The notes under the pieces: generated by a model
The model's database searches: none
What the model saw: the letters and a program-made list of their open reading frames with translations, nothing else
Told to the model about the DNA's origin: nothing
NCBI GenBank assembly: GCA_039619475.1
Contig: CM077115.1
Coordinates: 495,711,352-495,775,351 of the forward strand
Direction: 5' to 3'
From: Icerya purchasi
Taxonomy: Eukaryota; Arthropoda; Insecta; Hemiptera; Monophlebidae
DNA length: 64,000 nucleotides
Made by a program: the position numbers and the translations under genes
Part shown: piece after piece, positions 33,767 to 44,729 of the stretch
Layout of the letters: the number at the start of each line of letters is the position of its first letter
Position numbering within the stretch: the stretch's first letter is position 1

Positions 33767-35270
33767 ATTTTTTTTCCTGGTTCATCTATCAGAGAGACAC
33801 CTGTACTTAGAAGTGATCAGAAACAAAAAAGGAGCCGATTATACATTAATACAATCAGATGCTTCTAATAAAGAATAATCAATGCGGCAGGAATATAATG
33901 TGTGGAGAAGGAAAAGACAGGATATAGGACGTTGAGGAATAGGAAGATCACAAGTCTGAGCAAGTTGTGAAACACGCTCAGTAGAAAGAAGTGCATACTT
34001 AAGAAGAAACACATGATCGGCGAATTAAAAACAACCGCATTATTAGAATGGAGGGAGCAACGCGGAGAGGGGAAACTGATAAAAGGTGAAAACGAAAAGA
34101 AAATAGTCTGTCTTAAGAACATTGGAGATAGCAGCAAGACGACATAACAACAAGACGACAAAATTAATGAAATTAAAAGTAACTACGAATTAGCAGATGA
34201 GGACGGATAGATGAATAATTATTAAGAAAAAAAAAGAATGAGAAAGCGTAAATATCTGACATCGAAATATAAAATGAAAACTTTTACACAATGGTAGGAG
34301 AATATTTTACTTTTTTAGGGCGTGTCAATTGCGGGACATTAAATTTGAAAGTTACAATGTGCGGCAGCGGGATTTGAACCCAGTTCTATCTTAACGAAAC
34401 ACGGTAGCTGGCTGGGGCGGTAGAAGAATAGGGGATGGGATTTTTTTTAAGAAAGGAAGAACGAGGAGAACCAGCGACCCGAGTGAATCAGCCTCATTAC
34501 TAATGATGCCCGAGTAGGTCGGAACGCGCAGTAAATTGATCAGTATGAGTGAAACGAGGTGAGTGCGATTGAATGAACGTATACGGAGAACAATAAAATC
34601 AAACGAATAATCAGAAAGAAGAGAATAAATTGAAGAGCGTTCGTAGAGTCGGAAATAATCAAAAACCTGGCGGCAAAGCAATTTTAGTGGAAATGAAAAT
34701 AACGGATACCGTAGGAAGTCATCGCATCATTTGTAAGTGTTGATCAGAAAGGAATGATCCGGAATTATTAGAATTTGAAAGAATAAAAGAGGCATTGACA
34801 CCAGCCAACCTCTTCGAAGTAATCACTGCATTAGGTGGGAAGGAAATAGGGAATATCAATCAATATTACGAAATTTCTGCGGTAATTATGCGAAAGAAAA
34901 ATTCTGAAAGCGAAGCTCTAGAATAAACATTTTAGGAGTATGGCGGAGTTCGGCAAAGTTGAAGGAAAACTAGGGGAGATTATTAAAGAAGATTGTGAAA
35001 GGGAAAAACGAACTAAGACGAAGGGAAATAAAAGTTAAGGCACGGATTATTTTCTAAAGTGTAAAACGTTAGTTTCTTGAAAACAGAAAGCTAAAAATGG
35101 ATATAACAACGGAGGGGGGGGGCGTGAGTGGAAGACAGTTTACCAATGAAACGATAGTCTAAATAAGATCATCCAATAGATGTAGCGTATCAGATTCAGC
35201 AAGAACTGTTGGAATTAGAGAGGATTTAAGTACACCAAGACGTAGTGGAAGGCAAGAATTTCGGTGAATT
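33767..35270 (-). mobile_element. LINE, 5'-truncated minus-strand copy with nested SINE
   Basis: The minus strand aligns with the LINE at 1735-3112 from the RT thumb through the C-terminal domain, ending with GATGAACC and an A run (T run at 33768-33775). RNase H traces are RVPTYSGIISNEADSL near 34490 and FLKKIPSPILL near 34430. The copy is about 130 bp longer than the matching part of the first LINE, and this is explained by a SINE inserted at 34305-34418. It has many frameshifts. Confidence 0.82.
34305..34418 (-). mobile_element. tRNA-derived SINE, family 1, nested in LINE
   Basis: On the minus strand it reads CCAGCTACCGTGTTTCGTTA, a perfect pol III B box in GGGTTCAAATCCC, CGCTGCCGCACATTGTAAC, then AATTGACACGCCC and an A-rich tail. 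It is flanked by GGTAGGAGAATA (34293-34304) and GGTAGAAGAATA (34419-34430), a 12-bp target duplication with one mismatch. LINE sequence resumes on both sides. The 5' end is probably slightly truncated. Confidence 0.8.
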
Positions 35271-35657
35271 CCCATTTCGCCTAATTCCCAATTCGCCTAA
35301 ATTTAGAGTCTGGTTACTCAGGTAATAAAAAAAAGGTCAGACAAACATACGAATGATTTCGTGTTGGCAACAGCGCGTCATCATTATCGAATTTTAAGTA
35401 GACTAAACGCATCATTTTTTTTTCTATTTGATTCCACTGTTAAGGGTTTTTTTTCTTTCCGAAATACAACAAAAAGGTTTATATGAAAATCAGAAGTGAG
35501 AAAATACCGCTAAAAATGTTTGATGTAAATATACGCGAAACGACCACTTTAACAATTTCATGTTTTGCATTAGGATGTATAAGAGAAAAAATAACATCAC
35601 GGACATAGTAGAATTCACAGACAATATACAAGACAAATGATACTCGAAAATAAATTT
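35271..35657. other. Intergenic, nothing recognised
   Basis: AT-rich. A 16-bp tandem duplication (AATTCCCAWTTCGCCT) sits at the border with the LINE. Confidence 0.45.
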
Positions 35658-35892
35658 TTCTGTTGAACGTTGTATTCTATATTCTTGTCTGCTGAAACTT
35701 AAGCTCCTTACTCATTATTGCGCATCTTATATTTTGTCCTTCCCCTCGCCATCCATTATTTCATCCATTAGTTTCTTTATATTGTCCATACCTGACCGAA
35801 TCAAAATTTAACTGACGGCTCTTTTCTTCCTTGTCGTTTCTGGGTATAGATCCTTAGTTGACGTGCCCAAAGGGAGTTAAAAAAAAAAACAA
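35658..35892 (+). mobile_element. LINE 3' fragment
   Basis: It starts in the C-terminal domain and reads on through GACCGAATCAAAATTTAAC, TTTCTGGGTATAGATCCTTA and GTTGACGTGCCC to an A tail, matching 2885-3112. It is 5'-truncated. Confidence 0.82.
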
Positions 35893-36429
35893 ACCTTCGC
35901 CGAACCGAATTTCAGTTTATTAAAATGCTTAAAGTAGGTTCCGTGACTAGCCCTTCGGTATAGTAAATAGTAGTCAACCGGTTACGTATACCCGCAAAAC
36001 TTTGAACTAATATTATGTTTTGTTATTTTTTTTAGTTTATATGTTTTTTACCGATCAATAATAGAAGAAAAACCTTGGAAAAGTTGAAGTTCCTATCGAA
36101 AACTATATCAACTTCCAGAAAACGCGCGCTTGAGCTTGTTACCTCAAAAAAAAAAAATTCATTTCATAAAGAAAAGATATCTTCAGTAGTTATATTTAAC
36201 AACAATATTATTGCATATTCGCATTACTCATTTCAGAACCATCTAACCTATGTTATATTCAATCATCTTAAAATCTTAGGGGTCAAAATTCTCAACTTTA
36301 ATTTCTTATATCTTGAATTTCTCACCACTGATGAACGTCAACATGACATCAGTCAAATGGCGCTATCGTCCTCAGCAACATTCGATGGAATTCGTTTCCT
36401 TATGATTCAACTTGCATTTCCTTCTAAAC

Positions 36430-37300
36430 ATATATTTAATGTAAGCTGGAAATCGACCTTCATTCCCAGCTCAGTGGAAAATTGCGGAAGTTATTTACTT
36501 AAATCAAACAACGGATAGCTACCGTCCGAGTTTTCTTGGTTCCATTCAAATTACTGGAAAATAATTAATTCATTTTTATTTTATCGACGAAAACTATTAT
36601 TTAACAAATGAGCTGAAAGAATGGACCAACTTCCTTTTTTCACGAATTCGATCTACTTCTTCTTATTTTCTTTAGCTAATGCGTTCAGTACTACACGAAA
36701 GCGTAAAATTCTGTTCGCATTACATATCCGATGGTGGTTTTCATTTTAGGAACTTCCTTCAGTTACGTCAATTTTATGATCAAATAGTGAAATCTGCTAT
36801 TCCGATGTTGAAAAACGGTCTGCCAGCGATTTCTACTCCCAGGTTTTTTAACGTCACTTCCAGTGAAATTGTTACTCATAGCTCCCCGGTAAAATTCGCT
36901 TTCTTTGCGAGCGCCCTTACAATATTATTCCTAACCTGTTCGGCTGTCTTTTCAGGTTTGAGCGTTTAGTTCATGGTCTAGACATAACGGATTTTAATTT
37001 TCCGCATTTAAGTCAAATGCGCTTCGTTTCTACCGAGTCCGCAACTGTAATATTATTAAGAATTTCGCTAAGCTGGACATCTGTTAATTATCTCTGTTTT
37101 AACCAAACAGCTCGGAATTATTCTAGGTAATAAACTTTCCCGGAAACAACGTATCAGTCATCTCAAAATGTACTAGGATACTCAATATTATGGAAAAAAA
37201 AAATTGTTCAACTTTGGCGTTCACCAAAAACTTACATTTCTTTAATTAGATCCGGACTAAAATAGGAAGCCGTAGTCTGTAACTTGGTAAATATGCAACT
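36430..37300 (+). pseudogene. Jockey-like LINE RT, heavily decayed
   Basis: Across shifting frames: PAQWKIAEVIYLNQ then SYRP near 36460-36520 (RT motif 1 region); FFNVTSSEIVTHSSPVKFAF then FASA near 36845-36915, where the catalytic FADD has become FASA; and LGIILGNKLSRKQRISHLK near 37110-37165 (thumb). These match Jockey-group RT order and spacing. Both loss of the aspartates and many frameshifts show long decay. Confidence 0.7.
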
Positions 37301-39738
37301 TCTGCGGTCATTAAATTATTCGTTCTGCGATTGGAGGCTTTTCGATTATCGCGAGAACCCTTTGTGAAGCCGGAGAACTTCCACGTGATCTCCGATGAGA
37401 AAACATTTCAGCTACTACTTCATATACCATGTAACCAGCTTCACTGGAAACCTGTTCTTCTCAATGAGTTCCAATTCTGATTTGCTCCGACTCTTTAAAT
37501 GCCCCGCCACACTTACCTAATCCAAAATAATATCCAATGGCATAAAAGATCTTATTCGTACGGTACATTCGCCGAATATGCAGGTGATGTGTCCATAGTA
37601 GATTCCTTTCCATACTGTGACATTTCAGCCTACTCATTGATAGCCATAACCGCTAAGAAAGGTTCCAGATATCATTGATGTAAAGAAATTTTCGTGTGAT
37701 CTGTGAAATCCAAATCTTACTGTCAAACTAATTCCGAGAGTTGCCGCAACCGAGGATAATAGGCTTTTCTTCTGATCAGAGAATGAAGGTTATCAGCCCG
37801 CGACTACACCTAGGTCAGTATCATATGTACGTATATTTACTCCGGAAACAATCTTTTTCACTTTGGTCGTGCTGCCCTGTTCTAGGTTTCCCATTTTTTA
37901 TTAACTTATCCTTTATTCCGTCAACATCGTCCTATTTTAAATTAGTCTTCCTCCCTTTTGAAGCATTGTACGACGATCGTTCTAAAACAAAATCAGTCTT
38001 TTCCGTTCTGCAATCGAGCAACAATTTGTTCTCCAGCATTTAAGCCCCTATTGTCCCTGCCGTGCCTCTGGCTCAGCAGTACACGACTTGTTAAATGAAG
38101 TCAGAAGGGTGACAAATTGAAAATTTTTCTTTTTACCTGCTATACATGCATTTTGTATTTGTGGTTGTTGTTCGCAAGTCCCGCATCGTATATTGAATAT
38201 AACGTAGCGGTTTGACCTAACGTGCGTATGTATAAACCATTTGTCATTTAATTGACCTAGCGCTTCATTATTTGATCCCTCGTTTTAAGCTATCAAAGTG
38301 GTGTACCAGCTCTTGAGTGCACATTTCAGCGTTACGCGGGATTTCACCGAACTCGCCGGTTAGACTAATAGTAGTGTAGCCATATGGTTGAGTCAGATGC
38401 TGACTGATTTAACTATCGCGCTATTACCACACTAATGCTGTCATATTAAAGGGAAATCGCGAAAAGCAAATAACTACCGAATAATCGGTTTTCTAGTTAT
38501 TTTTATGCGTTAATTCTATCGGCTGCGTAATTCCGATGATACGGAGAATTTCTTTTGTGGCGCGTATTATGCAAATACGTAATAATATACAGAATGGCAA
38601 TTACAGTCGGTAATCGTAAATTGGGACAAGTATAACCATAAAAATAATAATAAGAATAATAGGAATACTATCGTTTGACACGGCCGCTAATTTGTATTTT
38701 TATTTTTCGCGAAATTGCGTTAGATTCGAATATTGTTCGTCGGGCATTACCATAAAGACTAGACAAAGTCGTTCAGTCTCCCTACTAAATAGAATATTCC
38801 GATAAAATCAAATTCACTCCATATCCATAAATTCCATTAGGAAATTCCTCCGTTTCGCAATCATCGTCAGTATCATCGTTATCGTGATCTGGCCTTCTTT
38901 TCGTCTCTATCCGTTCTCGGTTCTCCTTTTTATAGGACTGTTTCGCCTGTTTTCGACTTTTTCGTTTTTTTCTTTTCCCGTTTCTAACTAGCCGTAAAAG
39001 AAAACAACCTACTTACGCGGATGTTTATGTAGAAGGCACGCCTTTGTGTTCCGTCTGCGCCACTAAACAAACCAACTTTGACGCGACGCTGATAAAATGT
39101 TACGACCGAGTCACCGAGTTGCGTTGCTCACTGCGACGAAAAAATCACAGTGTTGCGTGACAAATCGCGACGCGTTTTATGCAAATTACTCTGCTGAACG
39201 ACTTTCCCCTAACTGGATATTTAAGATCACGTGAATTGAATACAAAGTTGTCAGACGGAGTTAATTGTATGCGCGCGCTTTCGCGTATCTCTTGCGCTCG
39301 TAGACTAATTTCAGAAACGATCCGAGTAATGTGATTATTTTTGTTAAGAAAAAATTATCGCGAAATTTTTTCTATCGAGTAAATGGAAATTTCAATAAAA
39401 TACAATTACGGCTGAAACGGCTCGGAAAACGGTGAGAAGATTTCTGACGAAGAGGAACTGCAACAAAATCAGAATACTTTTGAGATGTTTTGGAAGAAAT
39501 TTTTCTCACCTGTTTGCGAGTTTGTATATTTATGGACTTTTTAACGAATACTTTCTTACCGACGATTACGCTTGGTATGAGCGCGTACATATCTTTAAAA
39601 GAGAAACGAATATAAAAAATTGTATTCTCGTTGTTTTTGTAAAAATTCTAATCGGACAAATTCAGTGAATCTGATCTATTTATAAATACGAGCCTTTGTA
39701 GAGGAAATGTTTTATTAAAAAATCAGAAATCAATGGAT

Positions 39739-39740
<2 letters not shown>
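37301..39740. other. Intergenic, nothing recognised
   Basis: The first 300 bp may continue the decayed LINE, but no motif is readable. 38860-39320 is somewhat richer in CpG. No gene can be supported. Confidence 0.4.
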
Positions 39741-39743
<3 letters not shown>

Positions 39744-39784
<41 letters not shown>

Positions 39785-39790
39785 ATATAT
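39744..39790. repeat. TA microsatellite
   Basis: About 17 uninterrupted TA units followed by GTGTGTATATATG. Confidence 0.9.
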
Positions 39791-40300
39791 GAACTACTCC
39801 CCGCTCTACATGTGCAGTGTATAATTATTGCGGGTGTTACATAAACGGAGGTATTTTAAATGGTTTAAACTACTCGTCCTAACAAAAAGACTATAACCAT
39901 TGTGTGATGGAAGTTGCAGCATTTTAAGGACTCTCCCCTGTATACTTCCTGGTAGACCAAGCTGCGAACATGAATTTTGGGCAAATACGGAATATTAACT
40001 GCACCAGAAACACATATACGTTTGTGAGAAACAGTGTAATCAATTCGGAGCAGTCTGAGGATCAGGTCCGGTGGCCACCGTGGTTCGGCTGCGCGCTTAA
40101 TGTTTTTTAGTAGCCGCCTACTTTATGTTTTCCGCCGGTTTTCGCGAGTCTTTAAAAATATACGTGTTGCCGAGAACGGCATGTCAGCATCCTCTGGCAT
40201 TGGCGAGAACAAAGCGGAGCGTGTTGCAACGGCGGCATTGCCAGGTACCACTCCGATGGAACGCGAATTAGCTGTCCATTTGATGCAGTTGATGTAAATA

Positions 40301-40329
40301 CACCCTGTCAAGAAAGTATCGGGAATTGT
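40301..40329 (+). repeat. mariner left terminal inverted repeat
   Basis: 29 bp, identical to the right repeat in inverted orientation; preceded by TA. Confidence 0.95.
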
Positions 40330-40494
40330 CAATTTAAATCTCCCGGGTAATAGCTAGGCAGATAATTTTTTTTTTCCAGGTTGGTACAACTGTTTTGTAT
40401 TATGATGCCTATTTTTAGCGCGATCTGTCAACCAGTGTGTTTACAGCAGCTGTTAAAATCAGTCGACCTTGAAGTGTTTTGTCGAAGTTTTACA

Positions 40495-41571
40495 ATGAGT
40501 GAAAATATTGAACAACGTACTTGTGTTAAATTCTGTGTTTCGAACGAAATTTCTTGTGCCGATACACTGAAAATGTTACAGAAGGCTTTTGGTGAATCTG
40601 CTTTATCAAAAACGCGGGTTTACGAGTGGTACAGAGCGTTCAAGGATGGTCGGGAGACGGTCGAAGACATGCCTCGCTCTGGACGGCCTTCAACGACTGT
40701 GACCGATGATAACGTCGATAAAATCAAGGAAATCGTTGCTGAAAATTGTCATGTGAGCTTGAGAGAGATGGCTCATGGATTGGGCATGTCACACGAGAGC
40801 GTACGTACGATTGTGCACGAAAAATTGGGTATGCAACGCGTTGCGGCTCGGCTTGTTCCGAAAGACCTGAATTTCTTTCAAAAAAAGTACCGAGAACAGG
40901 TAGCTGCAGACATGCTGGATCGAGCCAATTTGGATCCTACCTTCTTGGAAAAGATAATTACTGGTGACGAGACATGGGTGTACGAGTACGACACGCTTAC
41001 GAACCAGCAATCGTCCGAATGGCGGCCAATTGGCGCGCCAAAGCCGAAAAGACCTCGCCAAAGCCGATCGAAAGTGAAGATCATGTTGATTGTTTTCTTC
41101 GATATTCGAGGCGTGGTACACTATGAATATGTGCCAGCCGGACAGACAGTCACCAAAGAGTTTTACTTAAGTGTTTTGAGACGTTTGAGAGAGGCTATCC
41201 GTCGTAAACGTAACGATTTGTGGGTCGACAATTCTTGGATTCTCCATCACGATAATGCGCCGTCTCACAAAGCCATAATTGTGAATGAGTTTTTGGCCAA
41301 ACACTCGGTAAATATCATCGAACAACCGCCGTATTCACCAGATTTAGCACCCTGCGACTTCTTCCTATTCTCAAAACTCAAATTTCCGCTACGGGGAATG
41401 CGCTTCGAATCGATTGATGACATCAAGACGAATGCGACGCGAGAGCTAAAGGCCATCCCGGAAACCGCCTATCAGAAGTGCTTTGCCGAGTGGAAAAAGC
41501 GTTGGCATATGTGCATCGCTTCGAATGGATGTTATTTTGAAGGTGACAAAATAAATTTGGATGAAAATTAA
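40495..41571 (+). CDS. mariner transposase (358 aa)
   Basis: Cut-and-paste transposase acting on its own 29-bp ends. Residues 1-50 hold the first helix-turn-helix (TRVYEWYRAFKDGRETVED), followed by MPRSGRPSTT, then a second helix-turn-helix (VSLREMAHGLGMSHESVR). The catalytic triad is complete: D158 in ITGDETW, D253 in HHDNAPSH and D288 in PYSPDLAPCDFF, giving the D,D34D spacing that defines mariner. The linker motif usually written WVPHEL is changed to LVPKDL. I chose the ATG at 40495 (MSENIEQR), which fits the usual family start and length; in-frame ATGs at 40402 and 40405 would add about 31 residues. No stop or frameshift is present, so the protein may be functional. It ends 20 bp before the right terminal repeat. 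Confidence 0.94.
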   Translation: MSENIEQRTCVKFCVSNEISCADTLKMLQKAFGESALSKTRVYEWYRAFKDGRETVEDMPRSGRPSTTVTDDNVDKIKEIVAENCHVSLREMAHGLGMSHESVRTIVHEKLGMQRVAARLVPKDLNFFQKKYREQVAADMLDRANLDPTFLEKIITGDETWVYEYDTLTNQQSSEWRPIGAPKPKRPRQSRSKVKIMLIVFFDIRGVVHYEYVPAGQTVTKEFYLSVLRRLREAIRRKRNDLWVDNSWILHHDNAPSHKAIIVNEFLAKHSVNIIEQPPYSPDLAPCDFFLFSKLKFPLRGMRFESIDDIKTNATRELKAIPETAYQKCFAEWKKRWHMCIASNGCYFEGDKINLDEN

Positions 41572-41590
41572 AAATTGTTCGTTTTATTTA

Positions 41591-41619
41591 ACAATTCCCG
41601 ATACTTTCTTGACAGGGTG
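41591..41619 (-). repeat. mariner right terminal inverted repeat
   Basis: 29 bp, exact inverted copy of 40301-40329; followed by TA. Confidence 0.95.
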
Positions 41620-41621
41620 TA

Positions 41622-42599
41622 TATCGGTATATTTTTAATATTAGCGGGTTGTGGTATTTTTGGTTTTTTAACAACATGCTTACGGACTGTGCGGGGAATC
41701 AGTAACTCTGCAAAACCGTTAATTAGATTTATTGTTATGGCGGGGTGATAGTGATTCTGTAAAGTTCTGCATGCAATATGCAATGCGCAATAGGCATCAT
41801 TGAGTCTAACTTCGTGTATAGCGCTTTGACCTTCGAATGCGCGCAGGCTGCTGGCAATATCCCTGCTTCACCACACTTGACTTAGCTTGATCTGTTTAGT
41901 AAACCAGATGATCGATTATAATATTTTTGATAAGAGACGATCCAAGAAATATTATACTGTAGCAAAAAGTAATGTGCAAATTTAAAACAAAAAAAATGAA
42001 AGAAAACTCGATCGCAAGGCTTATTTGAATGTGTAAAACACGTTGTTTGCTTACGCGAAAAACATCGTCAGATTGAAAAACTTCCGCCCATCGTGTGGGA
42101 AAACTATTCGCGGTTGTATTCATTTTTTAATGAGCGTTGCCAGGTACATGAATGTATCGGTTATAGTGTTGAGCGTCACTTTGTAAGTTGCATTCAATGA
42201 TAAAAAATAACTGGAAAAATTTAGATCAGAACGGATATAGTTAGGTTATTTTTTTTTTTGGATAAAGTGATTTTTATTGTGAATATACTTAAAAACAACG
42301 TGTTCGAATAATAAATATAGTGATGATTTTAATTTTGTTTCTCATTAGTTATATTTGGATTATTAATTTCACCGCGAACCTGCGCTTTGGTTTGTTAAAA
42401 ACTGCTACATCGTTTTTAACCGGGATATCGAAATTTTTCTGCGTGAAATACTTACAGCCATGATTATATTAGGTTTTCTATCTTAAATAAGACCGTTCTT
42501 TTAACACGTAATTCTGGTTCAGGTATCAGTTGATTTTGATATGAATAAATCCTGACTTTTGTGTATATTGGATAGTCTGAACTTCCTATTTCTGTTTCG
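41622..42599. other. Intergenic, nothing recognised
   Basis: AT-rich; short open frames without domains. Confidence 0.45.
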
Positions 42600-43035
42600 T
42601 TTTGTTAAATTGTCTGAAAATCATTATTCTAGGCGATTGGTGCACAATACTCGACGTTGAGTTATACGGCATCTTGTATTGTTTACAGAATCTCTACCTA
42701 GCTAATCCCTGCCCACAGAAAGTCTTCATAATTACAGATTCAATAGAATCTCTCTATTCTATACCCAGCTCGCAACCAAAAGACCCACTGGGTTGCCAAA
42801 TCCAACAGATTATGGTTTGACCTCATGAAAGAAAATTGCAAGATGTCATACTTAAGGGGTTCCTGGTCGTACTGGTGTGCCTGACAATGAAAGGGTGGAC
42901 GTGGCTGCACGGGCAGCAACTTACTGTTTTTTTAGACCAGATGTCGCCCAACAACCATCGATAAAGAGACTACTGCAACATAAGTCTAAGTAGGAATGCA
43001 GGTAACACTGGGCCATTAATAAAGAGAACCTGTTA
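42600..43035 (+). pseudogene. LINE RNase H remnant
   Basis: It reads DVELYGILYCLQNLYLANP (second RNase H acid), KVFIITDSIESLYSI (TDS, third site), then after a frame change PGRTGVPDNERVDVAARAAT (final motif), then a short PSIKRLLQHK tail. The first motif (TDGS) is missing. This corresponds to the RNase H of a LINE different from the 0-3 kb family. It is about 120 residues of decayed code. Confidence 0.75.
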
Positions 43036-43039
43036 TCGA

Positions 43040-44550
43040 TACCGTTAACTCTAACCTTATTAGCGTATGAGTCTTTTTTATAGTACATTCTAGAGAGCTC
43101 TAGAGAAGCCTTCTAGAAACTCATATTATGTGAAGCCATCAGTAAAATTTTATTTTTTTCTTTCCGAACTCGGTTGCTTCTTATGAGAATTCCTCTGTAA
43201 TACCTACATGTCGCGATCTGTGACTGGAATCTTGATTTTCTATGTGACCATCACCTCCACGTCTATTAGATTTAGGTTTACGATAAGATTTTACACACGC
43301 CGAGCACATTGTAATTAGCGAAATTGTGCAAGTCAGATTGAATAATGGTAGAATATGGGCCAGAATGAAGCGACGGATCGAACAAAGCAACATTCATCGC
43401 ATCATTCGCCGGACTATTGCAGCTATTAGTAGAATAATTACTATTACCGTTGTCGGAGATGGTAGCGCCGTTATTATCAGCGTGTTAATTGAACGCGAAC
43501 AAGACTTTAGTAATGGTAAATTGAAAAAAATAAATAAAATAGTATATCCGTCAGTGGCGCTTAATAAATCTGGGTAGGCACTAATTTTTGAAAACGCACA
43601 TACTTGAAAAGTTAAAGAACACACAATAGTGGTAAAAATAAGTTGATAACGCGGTATATCTCATTTCGGTTGGTTCATATAATTATCGTGTTTTATGAGC
43701 GCGCGCAATCGATAAATAAATAAAATATTTTTCGGATGTTGCGGAATAAAAACAGTAATTAAGTAAAACTAGATATTACGTTTTTAATGAAGTATACATA
43801 ACGATATATAAAAATGACAAAAAGGTCAAGGATTCAGTTTCTTTATAAATGCCGCTTGTTTTATGTAAAATGTTTTTTAAAGTAATTTGTACGCCCCCGG
43901 TTTTTTAGAGCTATTTAGTACGTAATTACGTATTTTCAGAAACATTTTTTTCAGTATAGGTTTTTCCCGTAAATAAACGCTCTGCCTAACTGCGATGTTG
44001 CTAAATTACACATGGGTAAAAAAAAATGCAAAATATTTTGGCATTTTAATTTTTAAATCCTCCAAGTAGTTAAAAATTTATTTTTTAATCTGTAAAGTTT
44101 CTAAATAAAATACGGAAAAGAATAAAATTTCGTACATCATATATAAATTCACTCGGATAAACTCTTTTTTTTTTAATCTCTTCTTTTTTCATTACCCGTT
44201 GAAATTTGTTCCGACGACCGATGATATCTTTAAAATTAAGACATTCTTTGAACGTTAGTCAAAATGACACTCGAGTATTTAAAATTAGTAAAAATCTTTC
44301 GCGCTACGTCGCCATTTTTTAATTAATCTTTAAAAAACGCTCGACGAAACAGTCAAAATGTAATAACTGGGGATATGCAAAAAAAAAAACAAAAAAACAA
44401 AAAAAAAACAACAAATTCGACACAGAGATAAACTTATAATACTGCACAATAATATCGGTGGGCATTAAGGGGAATTTATATACAGGACGACGAGAAATAC
44501 TATGCATTCGTAAGGTCGAACACACTACGGAAACCCGAATTTAGATGCCA
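43040..44550. other. Intergenic, nothing recognised
   Basis: Open frames of 70-83 codons near 43181-43624 overlap on opposite strands and have no domains. Confidence 0.45.
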
Positions 44551-44554
44551 ACTA

Positions 44555-44725
44555 CTCCTATTTTGCGTACAGGCAGCTACCATAAAGCTTAGGCTATACT
44601 GTTTCGTTATGATATCCCAATTTTGTAAATTATACGGGCAAAATTCCTCCGTCTCTGAGTTAATGTTCATAGTTGACGACGAATCCAAAAAAAAAAAAAA
44701 AAAAAAAAAAAAAACGAAAAAATAA
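44555..44725 (+). mobile_element. SINE family 1, decayed copy with long A tail
   Basis: It reads GGCAGCTACCATAAAGC, TACTGTTTCGTTATGATATC, then TTAATGTTCATAGTTGACGA, CGAATCC and about 27 A. The head and 3' end match the SINEs at 30199-30345 and 34305-34418. The B box has decayed. Confidence 0.58.
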
Positions 44726-44729
44726 AAAA

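Larger units (their letters stand above)
40301..41619 (+). mobile_element. mariner transposon, structurally intact (1319 bp)
   Basis: The terminal inverted repeats, 40301-40329 and 41591-41619, are identical over 29 bp and begin CACCCTGTCAAGAAAGTATC. TA dinucleotides flank both ends (40299-40300, 41620-41621), the mariner target duplication. The element carries one uninterrupted transposase frame. Size, ends and protein are all typical of full-length mariner. The identical ends and open frame suggest a recent insertion. Confidence 0.95.

Noticed and set aside
33262..33768. 168-codon minus-strand open frame as a whole gene
   Set aside because: Most of it is low-complexity I/Y/K/F sequence from AT-rich DNA; only the 87-bp inner segment with splice-like borders was kept, as a weak candidate.
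38330..38440. A-box-like TGTAGCCATATGGTTGAG
   Set aside because: No B box at the right distance and no tail or duplication.
40402..40494. Upstream in-frame ATGs as mariner transposase start
   Set aside because: They would add about 31 residues not typical of the family; MSEN at 40495 gives normal length.
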